From: Pseudomonadota bacterium
GTDB lineage: Bacteria > Desulfobacterota > Desulfobulbia > Desulfobulbales > Desulfocapsaceae
Direction: 5' to 3'
DNA: 53,877 nucleotides
Assembly (NCBI GenBank): GCA_023412495.1
Contig: JAEYNP010000151.1
Coordinates: 1-53,877 of the forward strand
Shown piece by piece: positions 15,824-24,659 of the stretch. Numbering within the stretch: position 1 is the first letter of the stretch; every line of letters starts with the position of its first letter. A model generated the notes under the pieces. That model did not search any database. It had not been told where the DNA came from and worked only from the letters and a program-made list of their open reading frames with translations. The position numbers were made by a program, and so were the translations under genes.

Positions 15824-18041
15824 ATTCTTACAGACTGCCTCATTGGCAGCGGTCGCACTCCCCCTTTCCGAGGTCATTGCCTCGGAAAGCGGCATCACCC
15901 GTTCTCCGCTCGAACCCCCGGGGTCGTTTGCCGAAGAGACGGTGAGCGGCGGCATCTGCGAGATGTGCTTCTGGCGCTGTCAGCTGGTCGGCAAGAAGCG
16001 CGGCGACCGGCTGGTGAAGCTGGAGGGAAATCCGAAGTCCATCGACAACGGCACTGCCATCTGCGCCCGGGGCAATGCCGGCATCCAGTTCCTCTACGAC
16101 CCCGACCGGCTGAAGTTCCCCCTGAAGAATGTCGGGGAACGGGGCAAGCCCGTGTGGAAGAAGATCAGCTGGACCGAGGCCCTCGACGAATGCGGCAAAA
16201 GGCTTTCCGAGATCGAGAAGAAATACGGCCCCCAGGGCATCGCCGTCTTTCCCCACGGGGCCTCGGCGAAGTACCCGATGCACTTCTTCGAGAGAACGGT
16301 AGGCACCCACAACGTCAGCGAGGCATCCTTCTTCCAGTGCCGCGGCATCCGCGACACGGCCTACCTGGCCACCATCGGCAGGCCCCCGGGAGAATATGTC
16401 GACATGCCTAACGCCAAGGTCATCTTCCTGCTCGGCAGCCATATCGGCGAAAACATCCATGTCAGCCACGTCAAGCAGTTCATCCAGGGGCTGCAGAACG
16501 GGGCGAAGCTCATCGTCGTCGACCCGCGCTTTTCCGCCGCCGCCGCGAAATCCGACGTCTGGGTGCAAATCAAGCCCGGCACGGACACCGCCTTTTTGCT
16601 CGCCATCATGAACTATCTGGTGGCGGCGAAGAAGTACGACGCCGCCTTCATCGAGGAATACGCCGAAGGGTTCGAGGAGTTCAAGAAGGGCATCAAGGAG
16701 TGGAGCCTGGAGAAGGCCGCGGCGGAGTGCGATATCCCCGCCGCCCAGATCAAGGAGGTCGCGGAACTCCTGGCGGCGAACGCCCCGAACGTCTCCATCC
16801 ACCCCGGCCGGCATGTCTCCTGGTACGGCAACGACTTTCAGCGGCAGCGGTCGCTCGCCTGCCTCACCGCCCTGCTCGGCGCCTTCTATGTCAAGGGCGG
16901 CTGGGTGCCGGGCAAGAACCCGAAGATCGGCAAGACCAGCTGGGCGAAAAAGGAGCACGAAGACGGCCACAACCTCAACGAGAACGAGGACGGCGACCTG
17001 ATTCATCCCTACACCCCGCCGGGCACCCCGACCGAGCTGATCCGCGACGCGGCGCTCACCGGCAAGCCCTACCCGATCAAGGGCTGCGTAATCTGGGGCC
17101 AGAACCCCATCCAGACCATCCCCGACCAGGAGAAGATGAAAAAGGTCCTGCAGCAGATGGACTTCGTCATGTGCGTCGACGTCATGTCGACGGACGCGAC
17201 CATGTGGGCCGACATCCTGCTGCCGGAGGCGAGCTACCTGGAGCGCTACGACCTGGTGAAAAGCGGCACCCAGTGGGATTTCTCGAAGAAGCACCAGCAG
17301 TATGTGGCGGCGAGGCTGCCCCTGGTCGCCCCCATGTTCGAGCGCAAGGACCAGGTCTTCATCACCAACGAGATCGCCAAACGCATGGGCTACGAGAAGG
17401 ACATCCCGGTCAAGACCATCGAGGAACTGGTCGACAAGGACCTCCAGGTGGCGGGCCTGTCGCTTGAGCAGCTGAAGAAGGAGGGAGGCATCCATCTCCT
17501 GGAAGGCAAGGACCCCTACGTGATGCCGGACGATTTCGAGGTGCTCCTCTACAACGAGGAGCTTGCGGACGCGGGCTTTCCCGGCGTGCCGACCTACATT
17601 CCGGTGGAACAGCCGCCGGCCGGCTATGCGAGACTCCTCTACGGCCGGGTGCCGGTGCACACCTTCAACCGGACCCAGAACAATATCTGGCTGAAGAACG
17701 CCATGCCCGACAACCCGATCTGGCTGAACGACGAGCTGGCCGCGAAGATGGGGCTGAAGGACGGCGATGTGGTCGGCCTGGTCAACCAGGCAGGCTTCAA
17801 GTCGCGCACCACCACCAGGATCAAGACGACGCCGGGCATCCGCAAGGACTCGATCTTCATGGCCCACGGCTACGGCACCGCCAATCCGCTCATGACGGTG
17901 GCGGTGAACGCCGGCATCGACGACACCAGTCTGATGACCAAGGCCACCGTCGATCCTGAAACCGGCGCCCACGGCATGCGCAACACCTTTGTCAAGTTCG
18001 TCAGGGACGGCAAGGTGATCGACATCCCGGCATCCGTCTAA
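15798..18041 (+). CDS. molybdopterin-bisMGD oxidoreductase, Psr/Phs-type catalytic subunit
   Basis: A 747-aa exported molybdo- or tungsto-enzyme, the size of thiosulfate or polysulfide reductase catalytic subunits. The N-terminus is a Tat signal (TRRKFLQTASLAAVAL). A [4Fe-4S] site follows: Cys54, Cys57, Cys61 and Cys89 (ICEMCFWRC ... ICARG). Cys181 in SFFQCRGIRDTAYL sits where Psr/Phs/Ttr-group enzymes have the Cys that ligates molybdenum. The C-terminal molybdopterin-dinucleotide-binding domain includes TFNRTQNN and the stretch around MAHGYGTANPL. A sulfur-oxyanion or polysulfide substrate is the best guess from the Cys ligand; arsenate or selenate are alternatives. The operon has chaperone and ferredoxin subunits but no NrfD-like membrane anchor. 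Confidence 0.88.
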   Translation: MAFNVTRRKFLQTASLAAVALPLSEVIASESGITRSPLEPPGSFAEETVSGGICEMCFWRCQLVGKKRGDRLVKLEGNPKSIDNGTAICARGNAGIQFLYDPDRLKFPLKNVGERGKPVWKKISWTEALDECGKRLSEIEKKYGPQGIAVFPHGASAKYPMHFFERTVGTHNVSEASFFQCRGIRDTAYLATIGRPPGEYVDMPNAKVIFLLGSHIGENIHVSHVKQFIQGLQNGAKLIVVDPRFSAAAAKSDVWVQIKPGTDTAFLLAIMNYLVAAKKYDAAFIEEYAEGFEEFKKGIKEWSLEKAAAECDIPAAQIKEVAELLAANAPNVSIHPGRHVSWYGNDFQRQRSLACLTALLGAFYVKGGWVPGKNPKIGKTSWAKKEHEDGHNLNENEDGDLIHPYTPPGTPTELIRDAALTGKPYPIKGCVIWGQNPIQTIPDQEKMKKVLQQMDFVMCVDVMSTDATMWADILLPEASYLERYDLVKSGTQWDFSKKHQQYVAARLPLVAPMFERKDQVFITNEIAKRMGYEKDIPVKTIEELVDKDLQVAGLSLEQLKKEGGIHLLEGKDPYVMPDDFEVLLYNEELADAGFPGVPTYIPVEQPPAGYARLLYGRVPVHTFNRTQNNIWLKNAMPDNPIWLNDELAAKMGLKDGDVVGLVNQAGFKSRTTTRIKTTPGIRKDSIFMAHGYGTANPLMTVAVNAGIDDTSLMTKATVDPETGAHGMRNTFVKFVRDGKVIDIPASV

Positions 18042-18050
18042 CTATTTCGC

Positions 18051-18196
18051 TAGGAGCCTGTCGGATTATTATTAATTTTTTCTCAGATCGAGGCAAACAA
18101 AAAAAATACCGGAGGCATATACTTAATATTCCGAGGATAATTTTTTCGAGTTTAACGAAGAGATGGGGAAAAAGGGCATAATCCGACGGGCTCCTA
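18051..18196. repeat. foldback element inside the molybdoenzyme operon
   Basis: TAGGAGCCTGTCGGATTAT at 18051-18069 and ATAATCCGACGGGCTCCTA at 18178-18196 are inverted repeats with one mismatch over 19 bases, enclosing 108 AT-rich bases. It begins nine bases after the catalytic subunit stop and ends 33 bases before the ferredoxin start. The geometry is that of a small MITE-like or palindromic repeat; in RNA it could form a processing or attenuation structure between the two genes. Confidence 0.75.
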
Positions 18197-18228
18197 GAAA
18201 GGTTCTTTGCATTCACCAGGAGGATACA

Positions 18229-19047
18229 ATGCAATACGCAATGATTATCGACCTCGAACGGTGTGTCGGCTGCCATGCCTGCACGATTGCCTGCACTGCG
18301 GAGTGGGAGGTGCCGGTCGAGTTCCACCGCAACTGGGTGCATCGCCTGGGCCCGAGCTGGGTGGGCAAGGAGATCGCCTCGACCTATTACCCGGGACTCT
18401 GCAACCACTGCGGCGAGCCTGCCTGCGTGCCCGAATGCCCGGCAGACCCTGTGGAGATGACCTTCAAGGACCCGAAGACCGGCAAGACCGTGACCATGGA
18501 GGTGGCCGCCACCTGGAAGGACCCCATCGACGGCACCGTCCAGATCGACAAGGGCCGCTGCCTCGGCTGCGGCGCCTGCGTCGACGCCTGTCCCTACCAG
18601 GCCAGGTATATCAACCCGGCGCTCACCGACGAGGTCTCGTCCGACGGCAAGGCTGACAAATGCACCTTCTGCCAGCCGCGGGTTGCCGCGGGCGCCGAGC
18701 CCGCCTGCGTCCAGACCTGCATCACCGGGGCGCGGATCTTCGGCGACCTGGACGACCCCAATTCGGAAGTCGCCAAGTACGTGAATAAAGGTGTGACCTC
18801 CATCGAGCCGAACGGCGGAAATTTCAAGCCCAACACCCGGTATTACAGCAAGAAAAAGGAGAAAGACATTGCCCTGCTCCTTTCCACCAGCACTCCACAA
18901 CTCGCCGACCTGGCCCAGGTGCGACGGCGGGCGATGCTCGCCACCCTGGTCAAGCCGGCCAAGGATGCTGTCAAGAAAATCGGCGTACTGGGCATGGTCG
19001 GGGCGATCGCCGTGAAGGCCTTGTCTGATATGGATAAGAATAAGTAA
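18229..19047 (+). CDS. four-cluster ferredoxin, electron-transfer subunit of the molybdoenzyme
   Basis: A 272-aa iron-sulfur protein of the DmsB/PsrB/TtrB type carrying electrons to or from the catalytic subunit. Four cysteine groups are visible: CVGCHACTIAC (residues 12-22), CNHCGEPACVPECP, CLGCGACVDACP and CTFCQPRVAAGAEPACVQTC, consistent with four [4Fe-4S] clusters. There is no Tat signal, so it would be exported bound to the catalytic subunit. The C-terminal 60 residues are an extension with a hydrophobic stretch (VLGMVGAIAVKAL) that may attach the complex to the membrane in place of a separate anchor subunit. AGGAGG precedes ATG 18229. A bidirectional terminator follows. Confidence 0.9.
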   Translation: MQYAMIIDLERCVGCHACTIACTAEWEVPVEFHRNWVHRLGPSWVGKEIASTYYPGLCNHCGEPACVPECPADPVEMTFKDPKTGKTVTMEVAATWKDPIDGTVQIDKGRCLGCGACVDACPYQARYINPALTDEVSSDGKADKCTFCQPRVAAGAEPACVQTCITGARIFGDLDDPNSEVAKYVNKGVTSIEPNGGNFKPNTRYYSKKKEKDIALLLSTSTPQLADLAQVRRRAMLATLVKPAKDAVKKIGVLGMVGAIAVKALSDMDKNK

Positions 19048-19082
19048 TTGCATATCACTCCGGCACCAGATCCGGAGCAACC

Positions 19083-19123
19083 AAAAGAGCGGGATATTCC
19101 GAGAAGGGGTATCCCGCTCTTTT
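19083..19123. terminator. bidirectional terminator
   Basis: AAAAGAGCGGGATA (19083-19096) and TATCCCGCTCTTTT (19110-19123) form a perfect 14-base-pair stem with A and T tracts on either side. It lies between the convergent ferredoxin and spermidine-synthase-like genes and can serve both. Confidence 0.9.
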
Positions 19124-19161
19124 CATTAGTGAGCACCTGAAACGAGCCACAGCTCTTAATC

Positions 19162-21600
19162 CTAACTGCCAGCCGCCCCGGCCTCTTTTGGCCCCGGAAG
19201 ACAGAAGACCAGCCCCAGATAGAGCACAACCGCCGTGACGATCACTGTCGAGAAACCATAGTGGATGGCGAGCAGCGTCGCCATCATCGAGCTGATCACC
19301 GAGCCGCAGCCGTTGATCCCCCAGGCCCAGGGGATCAGTTCGGGGGCGTGGCGCCCGAGACTGCCGAGGGCCAGGGGAAAGGGCATGCCCATGAGAAACC
19401 CCAGGGGCGCGATGAAGAGGGCGGTGAGCGCCATACGGCCGGCAAAGGAGAAGCCGGCGGCGAAGGAAAACCATTTGCCGAGCCAGATCAGATAGCAGAG
19501 ACTGAACAGGGCGATGCCCGCCACCACCCAGCGGAGCAGCTTTTTCGCGGGCAGCCGGGCCTCCCAGCGCTGCACCAGAGTACTGCCGATGCCGCTCGCC
19601 ACCAGGAAAGAGGCGACGCTCACGCTGATGGCGTACACCGGATGGTGCAGGAAGAGGACGAATTTCTGCATGAAAGCGATCTCGATGAACAGGTAGCCGA
19701 TGCCGATGGCCAGGAAGTAGCAGAGCACCCTCCACCTGGCGATGGGCAGCCCCCCGGAGAGAGACCGCCGCCGGAAGAGCAGCAGGGGCGTCATGATCAG
19801 CGCGAAGCTGAGCGCGCCGGCCACCACCAGCACCGCCAGCAGGATCAGGTACCCGGCCTCGAGCAGGGCCGCACCGCCCCTCGCCTTGAGCTGAAGCACC
19901 TCCTGCAGGGCGGACCACCGGAAGAAGTGATGGAAGAAGGGCCGGTCGTCCGTCGCCGGCCGGATGTTGTACTTGTAGTCCTCGATAAAGGCTTCGGCAT
20001 CTTCGCCGACCAGGGCACGAGCCGCCTGGAAGAAGACCGGCTCGTGGAGGATGTTGAAGCGGTTGGTCTCCTCCTCTTCTGTTGCAAAGGTATAGGCGAC
20101 GTCGAAGGACCTGGCCCGGCAGAAGGCTTCGATACCTTCAACCTCGGTCGGAGTGAACTCCGTTCGTTTCACCAGCAGGGTGCTGGTCTGCCAGCCCCGG
20201 ACAAGGGCCAGGTGGCGGCCGGCCTCCGCGATCCCTTCCCGGTGGAGGGCCGCGACCGCCGTGGCCATCAGTTTCAGGCTGTCCCTTGGCGGATTCTTTA
20301 CCCATCGGGTAATGGACAGATACCCGGACGGGGAGAGATGGCGGATATACTCCCGCAGGGCCTCAACCGTGTAGACGTAGTCCTCGCTGAGGGCGTAGAG
20401 CCCCGCCGCGGAGGGCGAGAAGGCGTCGACCAGGGATATGTGGATGAGATCGAAATCCTCGCGGGTCTGTTCGAGGAAGCCCCGGATGTCGCCGAGATGG
20501 ACCGAGACCGCCGGATCCGCCAGCAGGTTGCCGGAGAACTCAGCATATTTGCCGGTCAACAGCTCGATGAACTGGGGATTCAGCTCGACCCCGGTGATCT
20601 TCTCCACCCCGTGGAATTTCGCCTGAAGGATGTCCTGCCCGCCGCCGATGCCCAGCAGAAGGACATTCTCCGGTTGCCGCAGGTGATAGGGCAAAGCCGA
20701 GGTCATCATGTCGAGGTAGCCGAGCCGAAGGGGATCATCGGGGACGTGGGTGATGGCCGTCATGCCCTCGCCGTTGATGAAGACCCCCTTCTGCTCCGGC
20801 GGCTCGACAAGGGCCGTCAGGCTCATGCCGGGGGCGTAGCGCAGGGGGATGCTGCGGCTCTCCAGGACCTGCAGCAAGCCCAGGGGGCTCGCCCGTTCCA
20901 GGGCGATCTCCGTGCCGGGGATCCGCAGGTACTGCACCAGGGTCTTGTAGGGGGTGGGCCGGAGCGGCTGATCTAATCCGACCGCGGCAATAGCCAGGAA
21001 AAGGACCAGCAGTCCCGGCAGATTTCCGGGACGCGCTGCCCTTAGCTCGAAAGGGACGGCCGCGGCCGCAAGAAGCCCCAGTCCACCGATCGCCACCAGG
21101 ATCTTCACGGGAAAGAGCCAGAACAGCAGCAGGATGATGAGAATGCAGCCGATTCCCGCCCCGACGAGATCCGCCCCATAGACCGCGGCCACCGCATGCC
21201 GGTGGACCCCGAGGGTCAGGCCGATGGCCGTGGCGCCGCAGAAGAAGGGGACGAGGATCAGCAGGAATAGCAGGGCGAGAAAAAAGACCTGCCTCACGTC
21301 CCACAACAGTTCCAGGCCGTTGAAGGGCACCAGCTGGGCGACAAGGAAGGCTGCTACCGCGCTTACCGCAAAGAGAATCGTCAAGAGGAGGTAGGAGCCG
21401 ACATAGCTTTTGGCCATCTGTTCCTGGAAAAAAGCAAGAAAGGTGCCGCTCGAGCCGTAGCCCAACAGCGCCAGGCCGATGATCATATAGGCGAAGTGGT
21501 GGAACTGGATGATGGCAAAGAGATGCATGAGCAGGATCTCGTAAGCCAGAAGCGAGGCCGAGAGCAGGCCTATGGAGAAGAGCGGCGGCCGCGGAGTCAT
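19162..21600 (-). CDS. membrane protein with central spermidine-synthase-like methyltransferase fold
   Basis: An 812-aa protein. About six membrane segments at the N-terminus (residues 8-205) are followed by a soluble domain of the polyamine aminopropyltransferase fold: GVFINGEGMTAITH, VLLLGIGGGQDILQAKFHGV (nucleotide/SAM loop), KITGVELNPQ (acidic cofactor residue), DIRGFLEQTREDFDLIHISL. A second block of six or more membrane segments closes the protein. Such fusions occur in many Gram-negative bacteria, mostly uncharacterised. It is one base downstream of the exported isoaspartyl methyltransferase, so the two are translationally coupled. Whether it moves aminopropyl or methyl groups cannot be decided from sequence. 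Confidence 0.8.
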   Translation of the reverse strand: MTPRPPLFSIGLLSASLLAYEILLMHLFAIIQFHHFAYMIIGLALLGYGSSGTFLAFFQEQMAKSYVGSYLLLTILFAVSAVAAFLVAQLVPFNGLELLWDVRQVFFLALLFLLILVPFFCGATAIGLTLGVHRHAVAAVYGADLVGAGIGCILIILLLFWLFPVKILVAIGGLGLLAAAAVPFELRAARPGNLPGLLVLFLAIAAVGLDQPLRPTPYKTLVQYLRIPGTEIALERASPLGLLQVLESRSIPLRYAPGMSLTALVEPPEQKGVFINGEGMTAITHVPDDPLRLGYLDMMTSALPYHLRQPENVLLLGIGGGQDILQAKFHGVEKITGVELNPQFIELLTGKYAEFSGNLLADPAVSVHLGDIRGFLEQTREDFDLIHISLVDAFSPSAAGLYALSEDYVYTVEALREYIRHLSPSGYLSITRWVKNPPRDSLKLMATAVAALHREGIAEAGRHLALVRGWQTSTLLVKRTEFTPTEVEGIEAFCRARSFDVAYTFATEEEETNRFNILHEPVFFQAARALVGEDAEAFIEDYKYNIRPATDDRPFFHHFFRWSALQEVLQLKARGGAALLEAGYLILLAVLVVAGALSFALIMTPLLLFRRRSLSGGLPIARWRVLCYFLAIGIGYLFIEIAFMQKFVLFLHHPVYAISVSVASFLVASGIGSTLVQRWEARLPAKKLLRWVVAGIALFSLCYLIWLGKWFSFAAGFSFAGRMALTALFIAPLGFLMGMPFPLALGSLGRHAPELIPWAWGINGCGSVISSMMATLLAIHYGFSTVIVTAVVLYLGLVFCLPGPKEAGAAGS

Positions 21601-21601
21601 G

Positions 21602-22333
21602 TCAGTGGCTGCCGGTAAGCGGCACGAAGGCGACAGGCAGGATCTGCCGGGTCGTAATCCTCTCGTCGTCCTCCTTGGTGACGAGCAGCAGCTGCTGGGT
21701 CTGGAAGGGGCTGCCCACCGGGATCGCCATCCGCCCGCCCGCCTTCAGCTGCCCGATCAGCGGCGGGGGGACGTGGCTGGCCGCCGCCGTCACGATGATG
21801 GTGTCGAAGGGTGCCGCTTCCGGCCAGCCGTAATAACCGTCGCCGGTCCGGATCTCGATATTGGGGATGCCCAGCCGAGAGATACGCTCCGTGGCCTCCC
21901 TGGCCAGCGGCTCGATGATCTCGATGGTGTAGACCTGCGCAACCAGAGAGGCCAGCACGGCCGCCTGATACCCGGAGCCAGTGCCCACCTCCAGGACCCG
22001 GTCGTCGGGTTCTGGTTCCAAAAGGTCAGTCATCAGGGCGACGATGTAGGGCTGGGAAATGGTCTGGCCGTGACCGATGGCCAGCGGCCTGTTCCGGTAG
22101 GCATGCGGCTTGGCCGCCGGGGGCACGAACTCGTGACGCGGCACGGTGCGCAGCGTTTCCATGACCTTCGGATCGAGCTGCTCTTTGTCGATGAAATGCC
22201 GGGTCGCCCGGACATCTTCCTCGATCTCCCGGACGAGTCCCTCGCGGGCCGCGGCGAATTCATCCTTCTCGGGCGCCGCCGGACTTGCGGTGCAGACGAG
22301 CAGGAGGACAGAAAGCAATAACAGGATTCGCAT
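21602..22333 (-). CDS. pcm: exported protein-L-isoaspartate O-methyltransferase
   Basis: The enzyme methylates L-isoaspartyl residues in damaged proteins with SAM, starting their repair. The start is put at ATG 22333 (MRILLLLSVLLLVC...) because GGAGGAG precedes it. Unlike the usual cytosolic enzyme, this one begins with a clear signal peptide (residues 1-20), so it should work in the periplasm or be membrane-anchored. Core motifs: GHGQTISQPYIVALM, LEVGTGSGYQAAVLA (SAM-binding loop) and DTIIVTAAASHVPPPLIGQL. At 243 aa it is a little longer than the typical enzyme because of the leader. The stop codon is one base from the start of the membrane methyltransferase-like gene. A periplasmic enzyme would need a SAM supply. 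Confidence 0.88.
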   Translation of the reverse strand: MRILLLLSVLLLVCTASPAAPEKDEFAAAREGLVREIEEDVRATRHFIDKEQLDPKVMETLRTVPRHEFVPPAAKPHAYRNRPLAIGHGQTISQPYIVALMTDLLEPEPDDRVLEVGTGSGYQAAVLASLVAQVYTIEIIEPLAREATERISRLGIPNIEIRTGDGYYGWPEAAPFDTIIVTAAASHVPPPLIGQLKAGGRMAIPVGSPFQTQQLLLVTKEDDERITTRQILPVAFVPLTGSH

Positions 22334-22603
22334 GGCACACTCCTCCATTTCAGGACAGGTGCGTGGAGCTGTTAGTTACTACTTACATGATAGGGGCTGT
22401 CCGGGAATTGTTCAACATCGATAGTTGGGGATGTATATGAGCTTTCCTCGTTGTCAATGAAGCGGTAGCGGAATGGTTGTCGTTGTCGTCATCGTTTCCT
22501 CTAGGAGCCTGGACGAAGAAATCACGATTTTCAGGAAGAGGTCCCTCCTTGCGGCGACTACGATTACGAACGAAAAGGAATCATTTACATGCTTGCCACG
22601 ACT

Positions 22604-23035
22604 CTATTGCCTCAGGCAGTTCTTGCAGATCCCGTCCACCCGGATCTCCACGCGGGAGATTTCGCCGGCGAAGGTCTTCTTCAAAAACTCCGCGTCGACG
22701 CTCAGCGTCTCCGGCCGCAGGCAGTCCATTTGGCCGCAGCGTCTGCAGTAAAAATGGGCGTGGGGGGCGTGGTGCTCGTTGGGGGCAAGACCATAGTAGG
22801 CGGCCCGGCCCCCGGTGCTCAGCCGATCGAGGATCTTGCGCTCGACCATCAGGTCGAGGATCCGGTAGACCGTCACCCGGTTGATGGACAGGTTCCGCTC
22901 GAGCACCGAGTAGATCTCGGCCGCCGACAGCGGACAGCTGCTGCTGCCGATTACCTCGAGCACCTGCAATCGGTGGTTGGTCGCATCGAGGCCCGCGGCC
23001 TCCAGAAGCTGCTGATAATTACATTGCCCGCACAT
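22604..23035 (-). CDS. zur: Fur-family regulator, probable zinc uptake repressor
   Basis: A 143-aa Fur-superfamily repressor. It starts at ATG 23035, four bases after znuB ends, with AAAGGG upstream; a longer start would lie inside znuB. The winged-helix domain (ATNHRLQVLEVIG, SAAEIYSVLER, INRVTVYRILDLMVE) is followed by the dimerisation and metal domain with AHFYCRRCGQMDC and a terminal GICKNC pair that hold structural zinc; an N-terminal CGQC pair is extra. Because it is the last gene of a zinc-uptake operon, the metal sensed is most likely Zn2+. The palindrome upstream of znuA is a candidate target. Confidence 0.88.
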   Translation of the reverse strand: MCGQCNYQQLLEAAGLDATNHRLQVLEVIGSSSCPLSAAEIYSVLERNLSINRVTVYRILDLMVERKILDRLSTGGRAAYYGLAPNEHHAPHAHFYCRRCGQMDCLRPETLSVDAEFLKKTFAGEISRVEIRVDGICKNCLRQ

Positions 23036-23039
23036 ATTT

Positions 23040-23870
23040 TTACCCTTTACGCGCAAGCCGCCTGCCAAAGATGAGCAGCCGGTCGAAGAGCATGGAGAGA
23101 AAGAAGACGATGCTCGCCAGGAAGATGATCGCCGCCCCGGAGGTCATGTCGAAGCGGTAGGACAGCCAGAGCCCTCCGGTGGTGAAGACCATCCCGAGGA
23201 GGCAGGACAGCACCATCATCATGGCCAGCGACTTCGAGTACTTCTCGGCAATCGACGGCGGGATGGTCAAGAGGGCGATGACCAGGATCAGGCCGACCAC
23301 CTGGACCACCATCACCACCGTCACGGCGATCATGCCGATCAGCATGTAGTAGAGTTTTTTCACCGGCACGCCGCGGATCTGGGCGAACTCCTCGTCGTAG
23401 CTCATGGCCAGGATGTCGCGGAAATAATAGGTGACGAGGAGCAGGATCACCCCGCCGATGCCGGCCATGGCGAGCAGATCCCCTCTCGGCACGCTGAGGA
23501 TGCTGCCGAAGAGATAGCTCATCAGATCGACGTTGTAGCCCGGCGTGAAGTCGAGCAGGAGGATGCCGCTGGCCATGCCCATGGCCCAGAGAACCCCGAT
23601 GATGGTGTCGGCCCGCTGCCGGGCTCGGAGCGAGATGCCAGCCATGATCATGGCCACCGCCAGAGAAAAGCCGATCGCCCCCACCATGTACGGCAATCCC
23701 AAAAAGAAAGCCAGGCCGATGCCGCCGTAGGCGCTGTGGGCGATGCCGCCGGAGAGAAAGACCAGCCGGTTGACCACCACAAGCGTCCCGATGATGCCGC
23801 AGATGATGCTGGTGAGGATGCCGGCCATCACGGCGTTGCGCATGAATTCGAAGTGCAGGGCGTCAATCAT
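23040..23870 (-). CDS. znuB: zinc ABC transporter permease
   Basis: A 276-aa inner-membrane permease of the ABC-3 (metal) class with about seven to eight hydrophobic segments. The start is ATG 23870 (MIDALHFEFMRNAVMAGILT), overlapping the last eight bases of znuC; an upstream ATG would give an atypical arginine-rich leader. Family features include LVVVNRLVFLSGGIAHSAYG, GIGLAFFLG and GVPVKKLYYMLIGMIAV. It forms the channel of ZnuABC with ZnuC and receives zinc from ZnuA. Manganese or iron specificity would be possible by family alone; the His-rich binding protein and Zur favour zinc. Confidence 0.92.
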   Translation of the reverse strand: MIDALHFEFMRNAVMAGILTSIICGIIGTLVVVNRLVFLSGGIAHSAYGGIGLAFFLGLPYMVGAIGFSLAVAMIMAGISLRARQRADTIIGVLWAMGMASGILLLDFTPGYNVDLMSYLFGSILSVPRGDLLAMAGIGGVILLLVTYYFRDILAMSYDEEFAQIRGVPVKKLYYMLIGMIAVTVVMVVQVVGLILVIALLTIPPSIAEKYSKSLAMMMVLSCLLGMVFTTGGLWLSYRFDMTSGAAIIFLASIVFFLSMLFDRLLIFGRRLARKG

Positions 23871-24654
23871 GGCGCGGATGATCCTTGGGAGGTATTTTGG
23901 TGAGCTCGCGGACCACCGAATCGACCGGGCAGACCTCATCGACGGCGCAGGAGTAGAAGGCGTTCATCAGCTCGACGGTCGAGCCGATGGCGCTGTGGTA
24001 ATGGAGCCGCCTGTTGACGCAGGCGATGGATTTGGCATAGGACGAGGCGACGAGCAGATCGTGGCTCACCATGAGGATGGTGAGATCCCGGTTGAGTTCC
24101 TTGAGCAGTTCGAGAAAGTCGGTCTGTCCCTTGGCGTCGATGCTGGCGGTTGGCTCGTCGAGCACGAGCAACTCCGGATCGGTGACCAGGGCTCGGGCGA
24201 TCAGCACCCGCTGCCGCTGGCCCCCCGACAGGTCGGTGATCTTGCGGCCCGCGAAGCGATCCACCCCCATCTTGGCCAGCACCGCCATGGCCGCCTCCCG
24301 CTCGTGATCCTTGCGGAACCATGACCAGCGCCTGCCCGTGTCGTGACGCCCCATCAGGACGACATCGAGGGCGGTGGCCGGGAAGATCAGGCTGTGATTG
24401 ATCTGCTGGGGCACATAGCCGATGAGCGCCCCGCCCCTGCCCGGCGCCTTGCCGCCCACCCGAATGGTCCCCCGTCTCGGAACGAGCAGCCCCAGGATCA
24501 GCTTGATGAGGGTAGTCTTACCGCCGCCGTTCGGGCCGATCACCGCCACGAAATCGCCGTGTGAGACCGTGAAGTCGATATCCGTGAGGATCTCCTGGCT
24601 GCCGTAGGAAAAGGAGAGCCCCTTGATCTCCACCAGCGAATGGGTATATGCCAT
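23863..24654 (-). CDS. znuC: zinc ABC transporter ATP-binding protein
   Basis: A 263-aa ATPase that drives zinc import. Walker A GPNGGGKTTLIKLIL, Q-loop YVPQQ, signature DLSGGQRQRV, Walker B LLVLDEPTASID and the switch His in MVSHD are all present. The C-terminal tail contains His and Cys residues (CAVDEVCPVD). ATG 24654 is preferred over an overlapping GTG 24660; the znuA stop lies at 24660-24662, so the genes are almost contiguous. The last bases overlap znuB. Confidence 0.95.
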   Translation of the reverse strand: MAYTHSLVEIKGLSFSYGSQEILTDIDFTVSHGDFVAVIGPNGGGKTTLIKLILGLLVPRRGTIRVGGKAPGRGGALIGYVPQQINHSLIFPATALDVVLMGRHDTGRRWSWFRKDHEREAAMAVLAKMGVDRFAGRKITDLSGGQRQRVLIARALVTDPELLVLDEPTASIDAKGQTDFLELLKELNRDLTILMVSHDLLVASSYAKSIACVNRRLHYHSAIGSTVELMNAFYSCAVDEVCPVDSVVRELTKIPPKDHPRHD

Positions 24655-24659
24655 GTTCA

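Noticed and set aside
15840..17972. 710-codon open frame on the minus strand opposite the molybdoenzyme gene
   Set aside because: It is the antisense mirror of a GC-rich gene: the composition is rich in Val, Gly, Asp, Arg and Leu without any domain, while the plus strand has clear Tat, iron-sulfur and molybdopterin motifs.
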